Shown: positions 25,684-34,747 of the stretch, piece by piece
Layout of the letters: each line of letters opens with the position of its first letter
How positions within the stretch are numbered: the stretch's first letter is position 1
Source of the DNA: Hathewaya proteolytica DSM 3090
Lineage (GTDB): Bacteria; Bacillota; Clostridia; Clostridiales; Clostridiaceae
Assembly: GCF_900142225.1 (NCBI RefSeq)
Contig: NZ_FRAD01000014.1
Location: 1-64,000, forward strand
Direction: 5' to 3'
Length of the DNA: 64,000 bases
Position numbers and translations under genes: made by a program
The notes under the pieces: generated by a model
Seen by the model: only the letters and a program-made list of their open reading frames with translations
Told to the model about the DNA's origin: nothing
The model's database searches: none

Positions 25684-27227
25684 TATAAACCCCCTACGCC
25701 CTTTTTCAGAAGCGTATTTACATAATATTTAAATTCATCTTTTCTATAGAACATTATAATGTAACTTCCGTTGATTACAATTACGCTTATCATAATCCTG
25801 AAAAAAAGATTGATTAAATTGCTGTTAAAAGTAATTAATTTAAAGCAAAAACTGCAAAGTAAAAACGGAACCACGGCACACATTGTATACGCAAGGTAAT
25901 ACTTTAAGTATTGGAAAAAGCTCTTGTTAAATACCTTGTTAAATACGATTTTCGGTTTAAGCCAAAATACTACTGAAAGGTTGCTGATTAAGGTTCCAAG
26001 GAAAATGCCGGAGATTCCTATTTTATTGGCTAAAATAATAGAAGATATAAGATTTATAAAGGCTTCTGCTATAGGCGCATACCTGTCTTCGTAGTAAAGC
26101 CCAGCGCCTTCCTTAAACTTATCTGCAGTCATCCTCATAGTATTAATGTAAAAATTCACAAGGATTATAATTACGATGTTAGAATCCATAATGTACCTTT
26201 TGCCTATCCACAGCCTTATAAATGAGTCGATACAATTGTATAAGGACATGGTTACAAAGGAAGACATCCAAAAATTAAAGAAAAATAGCCTTTTAAATAC
26301 TAAAAAAGATCTTTTATTGTCTCCTTCCACTAGCAAATTACCAATGCCTGGACTTATGGCTTCAAATATCTTGTTCATGAGATTTTTACAAAAGGATATT
26401 ATCAAATTGTAGTTTTGTACCAGCGCAACTTTCACTAAACCAAAAAAGTAAGTTACGAGAAGATTATCTGTACTGAAAACTACGAAACCACCTATTTTGT
26501 GTAGAAAGAGAGCTTTTATGTTTCGAAGTATGCTGTTTTTAGATTTTACTTCAATAATTTTCTCTTCCTTAAACCACTGAAACTTTTTATTGATAATCTT
26601 ATTTATGATGATCAAATATAGGATGTTAGTTATTATCTGGCATCCTATGTACATCACAAAGGACTTAAATGAATATATAACTAATATCTGAAGAAATATT
26701 TTCAAAGATTTACATACAAAATCCCAAAAGGTCACTATGTATAAATTTTGGCTTGCATTTAAAAGACATATTTTGTATGAAAAGTAATAAGTGATTACAG
26801 TGTCTATAACAAACAGCATGAAGCATATTTGCATATATGTAGTATCTAAATTTCCATTGACTTCGGCTCCCTGTTTCATAAAGAACTTTAAAAAAGGAAG
26901 CAGTATAATTGAAGAAATTAGCACTACGGTACCACATATTTTGTATATCTTCGAAAAAAGAGTAACCAAGCTTTTTATTTCAGATCTATTTTTATCTTTA
27001 AAGGGCTTATAAAGAGCAAATAAAATAGCAGTGCCCACCCCTGATTCTACCAGGTTTAAGAAATTTAGCGCTTCCTTTAAAAAAGACTCTAATCCGCCTA
27101 TTTGATCTCCTAACACACTTAGCAAGACTTTTCTGCTGACAAAAGTCAAAACCATTAAAAACACGTAGGTTAGCACATTGTATACTACATTTTTTTTTGC
27201 ATAATTAGTTCTTGCCTTATTTTCCAT
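25683..27227 (-). CDS. Polysaccharide flippase, Wzx-like
   Basis: This 514-residue protein has about 12-14 hydrophobic segments in the order seen in oligosaccharide flippases of the MOP superfamily (N-terminus NYAKKNVVYNVLTYVFLMVLTFVS). It should move lipid-linked repeat units across the membrane for the adjacent polymerase. Its start overlaps the end of the GT2 gene by 11 nt. Confidence 0.82.
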   Translation of the reverse strand: MENKARTNYAKKNVVYNVLTYVFLMVLTFVSRKVLLSVLGDQIGGLESFLKEALNFLNLVESGVGTAILFALYKPFKDKNRSEIKSLVTLFSKIYKICGTVVLISSIILLPFLKFFMKQGAEVNGNLDTTYMQICFMLFVIDTVITYYFSYKICLLNASQNLYIVTFWDFVCKSLKIFLQILVIYSFKSFVMYIGCQIITNILYLIIINKIINKKFQWFKEEKIIEVKSKNSILRNIKALFLHKIGGFVVFSTDNLLVTYFFGLVKVALVQNYNLIISFCKNLMNKIFEAISPGIGNLLVEGDNKRSFLVFKRLFFFNFWMSSFVTMSLYNCIDSFIRLWIGKRYIMDSNIVIIILVNFYINTMRMTADKFKEGAGLYYEDRYAPIAEAFINLISSIILANKIGISGIFLGTLISNLSVVFWLKPKIVFNKVFNKSFFQYLKYYLAYTMCAVVPFLLCSFCFKLITFNSNLINLFFRIMISVIVINGSYIIMFYRKDEFKYYVNTLLKKGVGGL

Positions 27228-28233
27228 TTTTAACTTCCTTTATAAAGTGTACTAAATTGTATGCCAAATTTCTATTAATAAGTATCATTACGGCAAATAT
27301 CTTGTATTTTATATTGGCTTTAACACCATTTATTTTAAACTGTTTCAAATACCTTCTTATGTCCTGACGGCCAGTAAATTCCATAAGCTCACTTTTACAT
27401 TTAGAATTTGTACTAAGGGCAGTAAATATTCTAATTATGGAGTGAGGGATCTGAAATTCAACCATGGCTTTTCGTATATCTTGAGATTTATAGCTTCTTT
27501 CATTGTAATTATAAATCTCCATGCTGGCATTAAAAAGGCTATAATAACTTTCATTGGGAGTTTTAGTTACAGAATTTTTTCTTCGGATATAGTGAGAAAG
27601 CACTTGTTTCACACAAGTTACCCTTTTGGAGTTCATAAGTGCTTTTATAATAAACACTGTATCTTCTCCAAAACAAATATTCTCTGGGAACACTATTTTA
27701 TTGTCTACTATTAGAGACCTTAAATAAAAACCTGAAATAGCACTTATCCAAAATTTATCTCCAGCCATTAGCGCCGCCGCTTCCAGTCCTCCCATGGGCT
27801 CTTCAATATACCTATCTAACTTCCTTATTACTTTTTGGCTTTCGTAGTCTATATGTTCATAGCCGCAAAAAACCACTTCTGCCTGATCCTCTATGGCTTT
27901 GTTGTAAAACTCCATAAGAGCCGTAGAAGAAATATAATCATCGCTGTCTAAAAAGAAAATATATTCTCCTGAAGAGTTTTCTACCCCTATATTTCTCGCC
28001 TTGCTGACACCTTGATTTTTTTTTCTTATTATCTTATAAGATATACAGGATTCCTTTAATATATTTTCACATATATCTGCACTTCTATCGGTGGAACCAT
28101 CGTCAACTATTATTAGCTCAAAGGCTTTAAAACTCTGGCTTATAAGGGATAACAGAGTTTCCTTCACGTATTTTTCCACGTTGTACAGTGGTATAATCAC
28201 AGAAATTTTTATAGGATTATCCTCCATAAACAC
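27217..28233 (-). CDS. Family 2 glycosyltransferase
   Basis: This 338-residue protein starts with the GT2 signature KISVIIPLYNVEKYVKETLLSL and shows ELIIVDDGSTDRSADIC and FLDSDDYIS, the nucleotide-sugar and metal-binding DxD motifs. It adds a sugar to the growing repeat unit; the donor cannot be told. It lies between the dehydrogenase and flippase genes within the operon. Confidence 0.9.
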   Translation of the reverse strand: MFMEDNPIKISVIIPLYNVEKYVKETLLSLISQSFKAFELIIVDDGSTDRSADICENILKESCISYKIIRKKNQGVSKARNIGVENSSGEYIFFLDSDDYISSTALMEFYNKAIEDQAEVVFCGYEHIDYESQKVIRKLDRYIEEPMGGLEAAALMAGDKFWISAISGFYLRSLIVDNKIVFPENICFGEDTVFIIKALMNSKRVTCVKQVLSHYIRRKNSVTKTPNESYYSLFNASMEIYNYNERSYKSQDIRKAMVEFQIPHSIIRIFTALSTNSKCKSELMEFTGRQDIRRYLKQFKINGVKANIKYKIFAVMILINRNLAYNLVHFIKEVKNGK

Positions 28234-28238
28234 GCCTC

Positions 28239-29324
28239 CTAAATATGGAATTCCATAAGTATTTTCCCCATATTTTTATTTCTAGCTTCATCTTCAAAAA
28301 CGGAATAGTAATCACTTATAGTCTTAATAGTTCTAACTTGACGAACTAATTTTTCAAGGCTGGAATTGTACCCTGAATTATTCATAAGCTCTATACTTTT
28401 TTCAAAATCCTTTACATTGCTTCTCGTGGTCCCTGTTATGGTGATGCCTTTTTCCAATATCTTTCTTGTATTTATCATGATATTTTCCTCGGATACACCA
28501 GTGAGTACAGCAGTTCCTCCAATTTTAATCCTGTCTATTATCTGATTTATGGCACTCTCCGCCGCTTTGGATCCCACACATTCAAAAGCAATGTCTATTT
28601 CTTCATCTATTTTCAGTTCATCTTCAGCTATGTAATGCCTATGGCAGGGAAACAAACTGATTTTTTCTTCATGCTTACCAACCACAATTACCTTGCAATT
28701 TGTAGTATTGCTTATTATGGAACTTATTATATAGCCCACAATGCCATCTCCAAATACAGCCACAGTTTTGTCAGAAAGTGGTTCTTTAATCCTCCTAATG
28801 GCGGCAAGGCCCACAGAAGTCAGTTCGGCAAATACAGCTTTGGTAGGCTCTATATCACCTATAGGTATCACGTTACTAGACGGGAAAGATATATACTCGC
28901 AGGAGAAGCCATCCTTATTGCTAGAAGCGAATTTTGCTACAGGGCAGAAATTTTCTCCTAATTCCTCATGTTTTTTTATATAGCACTTAGAACACTCTTT
29001 TTCCATGTGGTTTTCATAACCTAAAGGACAACTTCCATCTACATGGCACTGTACTATATTTGGAACTAATACAACTCTATCTCCTATTTTAAACTTCCCA
29101 CTATAATCTTTTATAACTGTACCTGTAGCCTCATGAAGTAATCTCATGGGATATTTCAATCCAAGCACTCTCTTCTGCCTCTTTCCAAGGAAATACCTAA
29201 GGTCCGCCTTACATATGGCAGCAAAATCTATTTTCACCAAAACATATCCTTCTTTTAATTCCACATCTTCATAGTATATCTCAAAAGTTTTAGGTGATAC
29301 AATTTTAAAGCCTTTACTAAGCAT
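28239..29324 (-). CDS. Zinc-dependent alcohol dehydrogenase, TarJ-like
   Basis: This 361-residue protein is a medium-chain dehydrogenase with the catalytic-zinc Cys (FAAICKADLRYF), a Cys-rich structural-zinc loop (CHVDGSCPLGYENHMEKEC, CYIK) and a Rossmann segment (VAVFGDGIVGYIISSI). The neighbouring gene encodes an IspD/TarI-type cytidylyltransferase, and a TagF/TarL-type transferase follows, the usual partners of TarJ. It therefore probably reduces ribulose-5-phosphate to ribitol-5-phosphate for a polyol-phosphate polymer. This assignment rests on context as much as sequence. Confidence 0.78.
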   Translation of the reverse strand: MLSKGFKIVSPKTFEIYYEDVELKEGYVLVKIDFAAICKADLRYFLGKRQKRVLGLKYPMRLLHEATGTVIKDYSGKFKIGDRVVLVPNIVQCHVDGSCPLGYENHMEKECSKCYIKKHEELGENFCPVAKFASSNKDGFSCEYISFPSSNVIPIGDIEPTKAVFAELTSVGLAAIRRIKEPLSDKTVAVFGDGIVGYIISSIISNTTNCKVIVVGKHEEKISLFPCHRHYIAEDELKIDEEIDIAFECVGSKAAESAINQIIDRIKIGGTAVLTGVSEENIMINTRKILEKGITITGTTRSNVKDFEKSIELMNNSGYNSSLEKLVRQVRTIKTISDYYSVFEDEARNKNMGKILMEFHI

Positions 29325-29334
29325 AAAATCACCT

Positions 29335-30042
29335 CTAATTCATTTCAAGCTTACCTAGCTTGATTATAGATTTTAAAAGAAGCAGATCTTCAAAAGTAGT
29401 AACCTTGAAATTCATCTTATCGCCCTTTACAAGGTGAACCTTTTGTCCATACTTTAACACAAGCTGGCAATCATCAGTGGCATCCGTATTTTGGCACTGC
29501 AAAGCGTATTCATGGGCTGCCTTTATAAGTGAAAATGTAAAGCTCTGAGGTGTTTGACCTAAGTATAGATCTTTCCTTCTAGGCACTTCCTCAATGGTGT
29601 CACCATCCAAGCTCTTTATTATAGTGTCTGCACTTGGTATTACCGTGTCTACAGCCTTATGTTCTGAAGCTCCCTGAATATTTTCATCTATTATTCGCTG
29701 TGCAATTAAAGGCCTTGCTGCGTCGTGAATAACTAGAATATCTTCCTGGCTGCAAAATTCTGTAAGGGCTTTTATGGAATTGTATACAGATTGCTGTCTT
29801 GTACTTCCTCCATCTAAAATCCACTTTACCTTTGAAATGCCATACTGTCTTATCCAAATTTTTAAGTCTTCTTTATACTCCTGTTTGCACATGACGGCAA
29901 TATAATCGATACCTGGATTTATATCGAAGGCCTCAATAGTATGTATTATAAGTGGTTTACCATATATATCTATAAACTGTTTTGGAATATCGCTACCCAT
30001 TCTCGTTCCACTGCCGCCTGCTAAAATCACTGCAATATTCAT
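29335..30042 (-). CDS. IspD/TarI-type cytidylyltransferase
   Basis: This 235-residue protein carries the signature ILAGGSGTRMGSDIPKQF and VIHDAARPLI of the IspD/TarI family, which couples CTP to a polyol or methylerythritol phosphate. Housekeeping IspD is a homologue, but here the neighbours (TarJ-like dehydrogenase, TagF/TarL-like transferase, polysaccharide genes) point to the TarI role, making CDP-ribitol. The two functions cannot be separated by sequence alone. It starts 26 nt after the transferase gene. Confidence 0.8.
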   Translation of the reverse strand: MNIAVILAGGSGTRMGSDIPKQFIDIYGKPLIIHTIEAFDINPGIDYIAVMCKQEYKEDLKIWIRQYGISKVKWILDGGSTRQQSVYNSIKALTEFCSQEDILVIHDAARPLIAQRIIDENIQGASEHKAVDTVIPSADTIIKSLDGDTIEEVPRRKDLYLGQTPQSFTFSLIKAAHEYALQCQNTDATDDCQLVLKYGQKVHLVKGDKMNFKVTTFEDLLLLKSIIKLGKLEMN

Positions 30043-30068
30043 AGAACCCTCCCAATGTAAAAGTAAAT

Positions 30069-31205
30069 TTACTTTAAAAATCTATTTACAAATCTCTCGC
30101 TGGATTTTCCATCAGTGTAATGACAGAACTCCTTGGCAAATTTCCTTATGTTCTCCATATCATAATTTTTATCTTCTACCTTTTCTATTTCCTCTATAAC
30201 TTCCTCAGTAGTATTTAGCCTTTTTCCCGGTATAAACTCCTCATAATCAAAATAAAAGCCTCTTATATTTTCTTTATACTTATGGTAATCATAGGCATAG
30301 AAAAACATTGGCTTTTCAAGAAGTGCATATTCAAAAATCACAGAAGAATAATCTGTAATGAGCATATCACTTGAGATCATGAGATCATTTATATTATGCT
30401 TTGAAAAGTCATAAACAAAATCCTTCAGTTCTTCTTCTATCTTGAAGGGGTGGCGTATGATTGGATGAATTTTTAGAATCACCCCATACTCTGTTCCTAA
30501 TCGTCGCTTCATTTCCCTAAGATCAAGTTGCATATTGAAATATTCCTTCTCGTCATCCCTGAAGGTGGGAGCATAAAGTATCAGCTTTCTCCCCTTTAAG
30601 CATGGGTTCTCGTCTTCAAAGTTAAGCCTTTCTTTTCTTATGTACTCTTTGTCAAACAAAGGATCCGTCCTAGGAACGCCCATATCTAAAATCTTTTGCT
30701 CCGGAATATTTAAAGCCTTTGAATATATGTCCTTTACCTTGTCAGAGCTTACAAGAAGATAATCTATGTTTTTGCTATCCATTATATATTTTTCTCTTTC
30801 CTGTTGACTCTTTGCCGAGTCCATTGCAAAGGTTTTAAATACACCCATGGCATGCCAAGTGTTTATCATAAGAGTATTCTTCCTTTTTCTAAGAAAAAAG
30901 TAGTAATGGTTATTGGTTATCCACATTGAGGAAGTAGCTAAATAAAACATATGCATGAAGCCCTTTGTTTTTACTACTTTAGTATTTTCCCCTAATTTAA
31001 CCTGGTTAATCTCCACATTTTTATTCACAGGGATTATTATTTCATAATCTAGTTTTTCACGCTGCATCTCATTGTATATATACAATAGGTTTCCATAAAA
31101 GCCTTTGCCATAATCACATTCCATAATTATTCTTCTCTTTTTTACTGGAAACACCTTAAGCAAGTTGAATGCAATAGATGCAATAAAAAATACAATTTGT
31201 TTCAT
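30069..31205 (-). CDS. CDP-polyol phosphotransferase (TagB/TagF/TarL family)
   Basis: This 378-residue protein has the CDP-glycerol glycerophosphotransferase pattern: NTWHAMGVFKTFAMDS with the catalytic His, APTFRDDE, LKIHPIIRHP and DMLITDYSSVIFEYALLEKPMFFY. It transfers glycerol- or ribitol-phosphate onto a glycan. It is shorter than polymerising TagF proteins and could be a priming or single-unit transferase. An N-terminal hydrophobic stretch may attach it to the membrane. Confidence 0.85.
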   Translation of the reverse strand: MKQIVFFIASIAFNLLKVFPVKKRRIIMECDYGKGFYGNLLYIYNEMQREKLDYEIIIPVNKNVEINQVKLGENTKVVKTKGFMHMFYLATSSMWITNNHYYFFLRKRKNTLMINTWHAMGVFKTFAMDSAKSQQEREKYIMDSKNIDYLLVSSDKVKDIYSKALNIPEQKILDMGVPRTDPLFDKEYIRKERLNFEDENPCLKGRKLILYAPTFRDDEKEYFNMQLDLREMKRRLGTEYGVILKIHPIIRHPFKIEEELKDFVYDFSKHNINDLMISSDMLITDYSSVIFEYALLEKPMFFYAYDYHKYKENIRGFYFDYEEFIPGKRLNTTEEVIEEIEKVEDKNYDMENIRKFAKEFCHYTDGKSSERFVNRFLK

Positions 31206-31208
31206 ATA

Positions 31209-31997
31209 TTATTCCTTCTTAAGTTTATTTGCAAACTTGCGTTTTAAAAATGCAATGATTTTTTTCACCCAATGAACTCTTTCCATATTCAATATTGGTA
31301 TTTCAGCATAGTTCATACTCTTGTAATCTAACCATACATTGAATAACCTTTCACTTAAAAAGCCAAAGACTCTGCTCTGATACTCATCGTAGGTGGATAA
31401 GTCAATATTTTTCTCAAGTTTAAACAGAATATGAAAGAGCCAAGAACAGTACTCGTCAAAATTCTCCTTTTTCATTACAAACATATTGTAAAGGTGAAGG
31501 CTTCCACCGTCCATTATCCTATTATAACTTTCCACATATTCTGGATAATCACTTTTGAGAATATTGTAAATTTTTTCTAAATCACTACCATTATGGGCAT
31601 TGTCATAATGAGATCTTACAGTTTCTATGTAATAGTGTCTCTTTCTAGGCAAAATAATATCGTAATTCTCTAAAAGACTTTCCGTCTCTGATTTATTTAA
31701 AATGAAGGACAACTTGTTATTTCTATGAAAGAATCTCTTCCATGGAGATTTTAGAGTAAAATACCTTCTATAATGACACAATCCTATGTATTGACATTTT
31801 AGATTTTTGTACGCCCAATAAAGCCCAGTTAGTTCACAATAGTTTGGGTTTTTATCTGAAATATTATCTCCAGTGTTATCCCCCATATAGCCAAGTTTCT
31901 GTTTACCCTGGCAACCCACGTGAAGCGGTATATACATATTATCCTTGGGCATGTCATACTTCTTATGTGTAGCTACCAAGATTTTTATATCCATCAC
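31209..31997 (-). CDS. DUF4422 glycosyltransferase-like protein
   Basis: This 262-residue protein matches DUF4422: KILVATHKKYDMPKD, the DNTGDNIS block, CELTGLYWAYKNLKCQYIGLCHYRRYF, and the later NMFVMKKENFDEYC segment. The family occurs in capsule and exopolysaccharide clusters and is thought to transfer a sugar, often galactofuranose or galactose. The upstream gene makes UDP-galactofuranose, so this may be the galactofuranosyltransferase. The frame overlaps the end of glf by 35 nt; a second Met (31994) is an alternative start. Confidence 0.82.
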   Translation of the reverse strand: MMDIKILVATHKKYDMPKDNMYIPLHVGCQGKQKLGYMGDNTGDNISDKNPNYCELTGLYWAYKNLKCQYIGLCHYRRYFTLKSPWKRFFHRNNKLSFILNKSETESLLENYDIILPRKRHYYIETVRSHYDNAHNGSDLEKIYNILKSDYPEYVESYNRIMDGGSLHLYNMFVMKKENFDEYCSWLFHILFKLEKNIDLSTYDEYQSRVFGFLSERLFNVWLDYKSMNYAEIPILNMERVHWVKKIIAFLKRKFANKLKKE

Positions 31998-33102
31998 CTA
32001 TAAGCTCTCCTTTAGCCATTTTTAAAGCTTCTTTTATGACCTTGTGCATGTCATAATACTTGTATTCCCCAAGTCTGCCACCAAACAATATATGTTTATC
32101 CCCCATTGCCAATGCTCTATATTTTTCGTATACTTCTTTGTTCCTATCATCTAATACTGGATAATAAGGTTCCTCTCCCGGTGTCCATTCTAGTGGGTAT
32201 TCCCTTGTTATTACAGTGCAGCTGCTGTGACATTCTTTTTGAAAATGCCTGTGTTCGATGATTCTTGTGTATGGAACATCTGAAGAAGTGTAGTTCACCA
32301 CTGCATTTCCCTGATAATTTTCCTTCGAAATAACTTCTTCCTCTAGTTTAAGACTTCTATATTGAAGATGTCCAAATCTATAACCATAATACTCGTCTAT
32401 CATACCTGTGTATATAATCTTGTCTGCCACATTTTCGTACAAATTTTTTTCCTTTAGAAAATCCGTATTTAGAAAAACGTCAGCATCCTTTAAGAGCCCT
32501 TGGATAAGCTTTGTATAACCACCCTCAGGTATGCCTTGATATTTATCATTAAAGTAATTGTTGTCGTAAGTATACCTAACTGGTATTCTCTTTATTATAA
32601 AAGAAGGAAGCTTGCTACAAGGTCTTCCCCATTGTTTTTCAGTATAACCTTTAATTAACTTTTCATAAATATCCGTACCCACAAGAGAAATAGCCTGTTG
32701 TTCTAAATTGCATATATCAACACAGTTGTATGCTTTTTTTTGGCTTTCAATTCTCTCCTTTGCCTCTTCTGGTGTAACAACACCCCACAATTTATTAAAG
32801 GTGTTCATATTAAAAGGGAGATTGTATATCTCTCCCTTGTAGTTTGCTATGGGCGAATTTATAAAGTTATTAAATTTAACAATTTTATTTACGTAATTCC
32901 AGATTTCTTCATCATCTGTATGAAAAATATGTGCTCCATATTTATGAACTTGTATCCCTTGAAATTCCTCACAATACACGTTCCCGCCAACATGATCTCT
33001 TTTATCAATAACTATACAACTTTTCCCATACTTAGCAGCCTCGTGTGCAAATACAGCCCCGAAAAGCCCAGCACCTACCACTAAATAATCATACTTCTTC
33101 AT
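31963..33102 (-). CDS. glf: UDP-galactopyranose mutase
   Basis: This 379-residue flavoprotein begins with the FAD-binding motif YLVVGAGLFGAVFAHEAA and has the family motifs GAHIFHTDD, KQWGRPCSKLP, RIPVRYTYDNNYFND and GGRLGEYKYYDMHKVI. It interconverts UDP-galactopyranose and UDP-galactofuranose. It lies 2 nt after the sugar transferase and overlaps the DUF4422 gene. Its presence says the polymer probably contains galactofuranose. Confidence 0.95.
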   Translation of the reverse strand: MKKYDYLVVGAGLFGAVFAHEAAKYGKSCIVIDKRDHVGGNVYCEEFQGIQVHKYGAHIFHTDDEEIWNYVNKIVKFNNFINSPIANYKGEIYNLPFNMNTFNKLWGVVTPEEAKERIESQKKAYNCVDICNLEQQAISLVGTDIYEKLIKGYTEKQWGRPCSKLPSFIIKRIPVRYTYDNNYFNDKYQGIPEGGYTKLIQGLLKDADVFLNTDFLKEKNLYENVADKIIYTGMIDEYYGYRFGHLQYRSLKLEEEVISKENYQGNAVVNYTSSDVPYTRIIEHRHFQKECHSSCTVITREYPLEWTPGEEPYYPVLDDRNKEVYEKYRALAMGDKHILFGGRLGEYKYYDMHKVIKEALKMAKGELIGDGYKNLGSYT

Positions 33103-33104
33103 AC

Positions 33105-33776
33105 CTATTTTGCTCCTCGTCCCCTAAAGACTTCCACGAAAGTCTTTAAAATTATAGTAAAATCAAGCAATAAATTTCGTCTATCTATATATTCCATATC
33201 CAGTTGAACTCTCTGTTCATATGTAGTGTCGCTTCTTCCATTAACTTGCCAATAACCCGTAAGTCCTGGTTTTACGCTTAAAAGCTTATGACCATACTTT
33301 CCGTATAGTTCTATTTCCTTTTCTACAATAGGTCTCGGTCCAACTATGGTTAAATCACCTTTTAAAATGTTTAGAAGTTGTGGTAGCTCATCTAGACTGG
33401 TTTTACGCAAAAAACCGCCTATTTTCGTTATTCTCGGATCATCTTCCAGTTTAAAGTTCTTCTTAAATTCTTCCTTTTGATCCTCTGGAAGCTTCTCGAT
33501 GAGATCCTCTGCATCCTGTACCATGGTTCTAAACTTGTAAACCTTAATTATCTTGCCTCTATAGCCTAATCTTTTGTGAGCAAAAAACACTGGACCCTTA
33601 GAATCTAGCTTTACAATGATAGCTAGAATGAAAAACACTGGGCTAAGAAGCAAAATTCCTACTATGGATCCTACAATATCCACCAATCTCTTAACAAAAT
33701 AATACATGAAACTCTTTTCGCACTGAATATATTCATCACGAGTAATCTCGTTTTTATCTGTGTCTATTCCAACCAT
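33105..33776 (-). CDS. Undecaprenyl-phosphate sugar phosphotransferase
   Basis: This 223-residue protein has one membrane helix (VGSIVGILLLSPVFFILAIIV) and the bacterial sugar transferase signature: KRLGYRGKIIKVYKFRTMV, DDPRITKIGGFLRKTSLDELPQ and PGLTGYWQVNGRS. It lacks the extra N-terminal membrane domain of WbaP, so it is of the short PglC-like kind. It starts the repeat unit by loading a sugar-1-phosphate on undecaprenyl phosphate. It is the first gene of the operon that runs to 20718. Confidence 0.93.
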   Translation of the reverse strand: MVGIDTDKNEITRDEYIQCEKSFMYYFVKRLVDIVGSIVGILLLSPVFFILAIIVKLDSKGPVFFAHKRLGYRGKIIKVYKFRTMVQDAEDLIEKLPEDQKEEFKKNFKLEDDPRITKIGGFLRKTSLDELPQLLNILKGDLTIVGPRPIVEKEIELYGKYGHKLLSVKPGLTGYWQVNGRSDTTYEQRVQLDMEYIDRRNLLLDFTIILKTFVEVFRGRGAK

Positions 33777-33865
33777 TTTTGTTTCCTCCTATGCACAGCG
33801 TGTCCGTTGTTATCTTCCTCATAAGTATAAGGAATTGTTACAACAGCTAGCCATCAGATAAAATT

Positions 33866-33894
33866 ATTATATCACATAATAATTCATTATACCA
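33866..33894 (-). promoter_or_regulatory. Candidate promoters of the polysaccharide operon
   Basis: On the minus strand two extended -10 sequences, TGGTATAAT (33886-33894) and TGATATAAT (33866-33874), lie 20 nt apart upstream of the first gene. No matching -35 is clear. Extended -10 promoters can work without one. The leader to the ATG would be roughly 80-110 nt. Confidence 0.4.
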
Positions 33895-33959
33895 TTTATA
33901 ATAATTTCTGTAACCTTCTCATATAATTATTACAACAAACAATTCTTAAGGAGCTAAAT

Positions 33960-34343
33960 ATGTCAAAATCAGATTTATATGTCATTCCAAAAGAAGACAT
34001 AAATAATTTTCTAGACTATGCGGACAACATAAGTATCTTTACACCTCCTAAAATTAAGCCGGGAAATAAAGTAAATAAAACTGGTGCAAAATCCATAAAA
34101 TTAATAGAAGAGTTAAAAGAACAAAAGTCCATAATCAATAAACTAATAGAGACAAAAGAAGAGTTATCTGAAAAATACCTTAAATTATCCTCCCTTTACA
34201 GTAGCCTAGAGCAAAGGCTGAGTTTGTCGGAAAAGCAAAGTGTAGAGTCTTTGATGGAAACCCTTGCGGCACTTGAAAATAACAATGATTTTTTAGATAC
34301 TTTGTTAAATACATTATTGCCTGAAAACAACATGACACCTTAA
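33960..34343 (+). CDS. Small coiled-coil protein, unknown function
   Basis: This 127-residue soluble protein has no recognised domain. Residues about 45-100 form a likely coiled coil (LIEELKEQKSIINKLIETKEELSEKYLKL and following), after an N-terminal part with prolines. It has AAGGAGC as ribosome site and an intrinsic terminator after it. It is transcribed away from the polysaccharide operon and is followed by the convergent DUF3343 gene. Confidence 0.65.
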   Translation: MSKSDLYVIPKEDINNFLDYADNISIFTPPKIKPGNKVNKTGAKSIKLIEELKEQKSIINKLIETKEELSEKYLKLSSLYSSLEQRLSLSEKQSVESLMETLAALENNNDFLDTLLNTLLPENNMTP

Positions 34344-34359
34344 ATATGCGTATAAAAAC

Positions 34360-34391
34360 AAAGAGCCTGAAGCTTAAAACTTCGGCTCTTT
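34360..34391. terminator. Intrinsic terminator between convergent genes
   Basis: AAAGAGCC and GGCTCTTT pair, with an inner stem GAAG/CTTC. It lies between the coiled-coil gene and the DUF3343 gene and may serve both directions. Confidence 0.78.
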
Positions 34392-34405
34392 ACAAATGCA
34401 AAATA

Positions 34406-34663
34406 TTATACAAAAACATAGGTAATATAACCTTTGTAAGTTACCTTACCAAATATGCCTCTGCAGCTCAGGTTGTTCTGATTAATGATTTGAATTACTG
34501 TGTTGTAATCGCTAGCATTAAATTTAACAGATCTAGAACAGCCTACAGATATTTTGCTGGGCGTAGAAATAATCTCTGATTCCACCTTCATATCCCTTAA
34601 CTTTCGATTGAGCATGCTTGTATGGGTATAGGATGCAAAAACAGCCAAATACTTTTCTTCCAT
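34406..34663 (-). CDS. DUF3343 protein, Se/S-carrier-like
   Basis: This 85-residue protein fits DUF3343, small proteins described as putative selenium/sulfur carriers: EEKYLAVFASYTHTSMLNRKLRD then a conserved PSKISVGCSRSVKF with a Cys likely to be the carrier residue. Members often lie beside cysteine desulfurase-like enzymes, and one lies about 2.6 kb away (37258). Its role is inferred from family and context. Confidence 0.72.
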   Translation of the reverse strand: MEEKYLAVFASYTHTSMLNRKLRDMKVESEIISTPSKISVGCSRSVKFNASDYNTVIQIINQNNLSCRGIFGKVTYKGYITYVFV

Positions 34664-34747
34664 AATTGCACTTCCTTGTATTATTAATGTTTGTGAATAG
34701 TTCTGCCTTAATTATTATATTCCATACAAGCATATCAGGTGATTACT

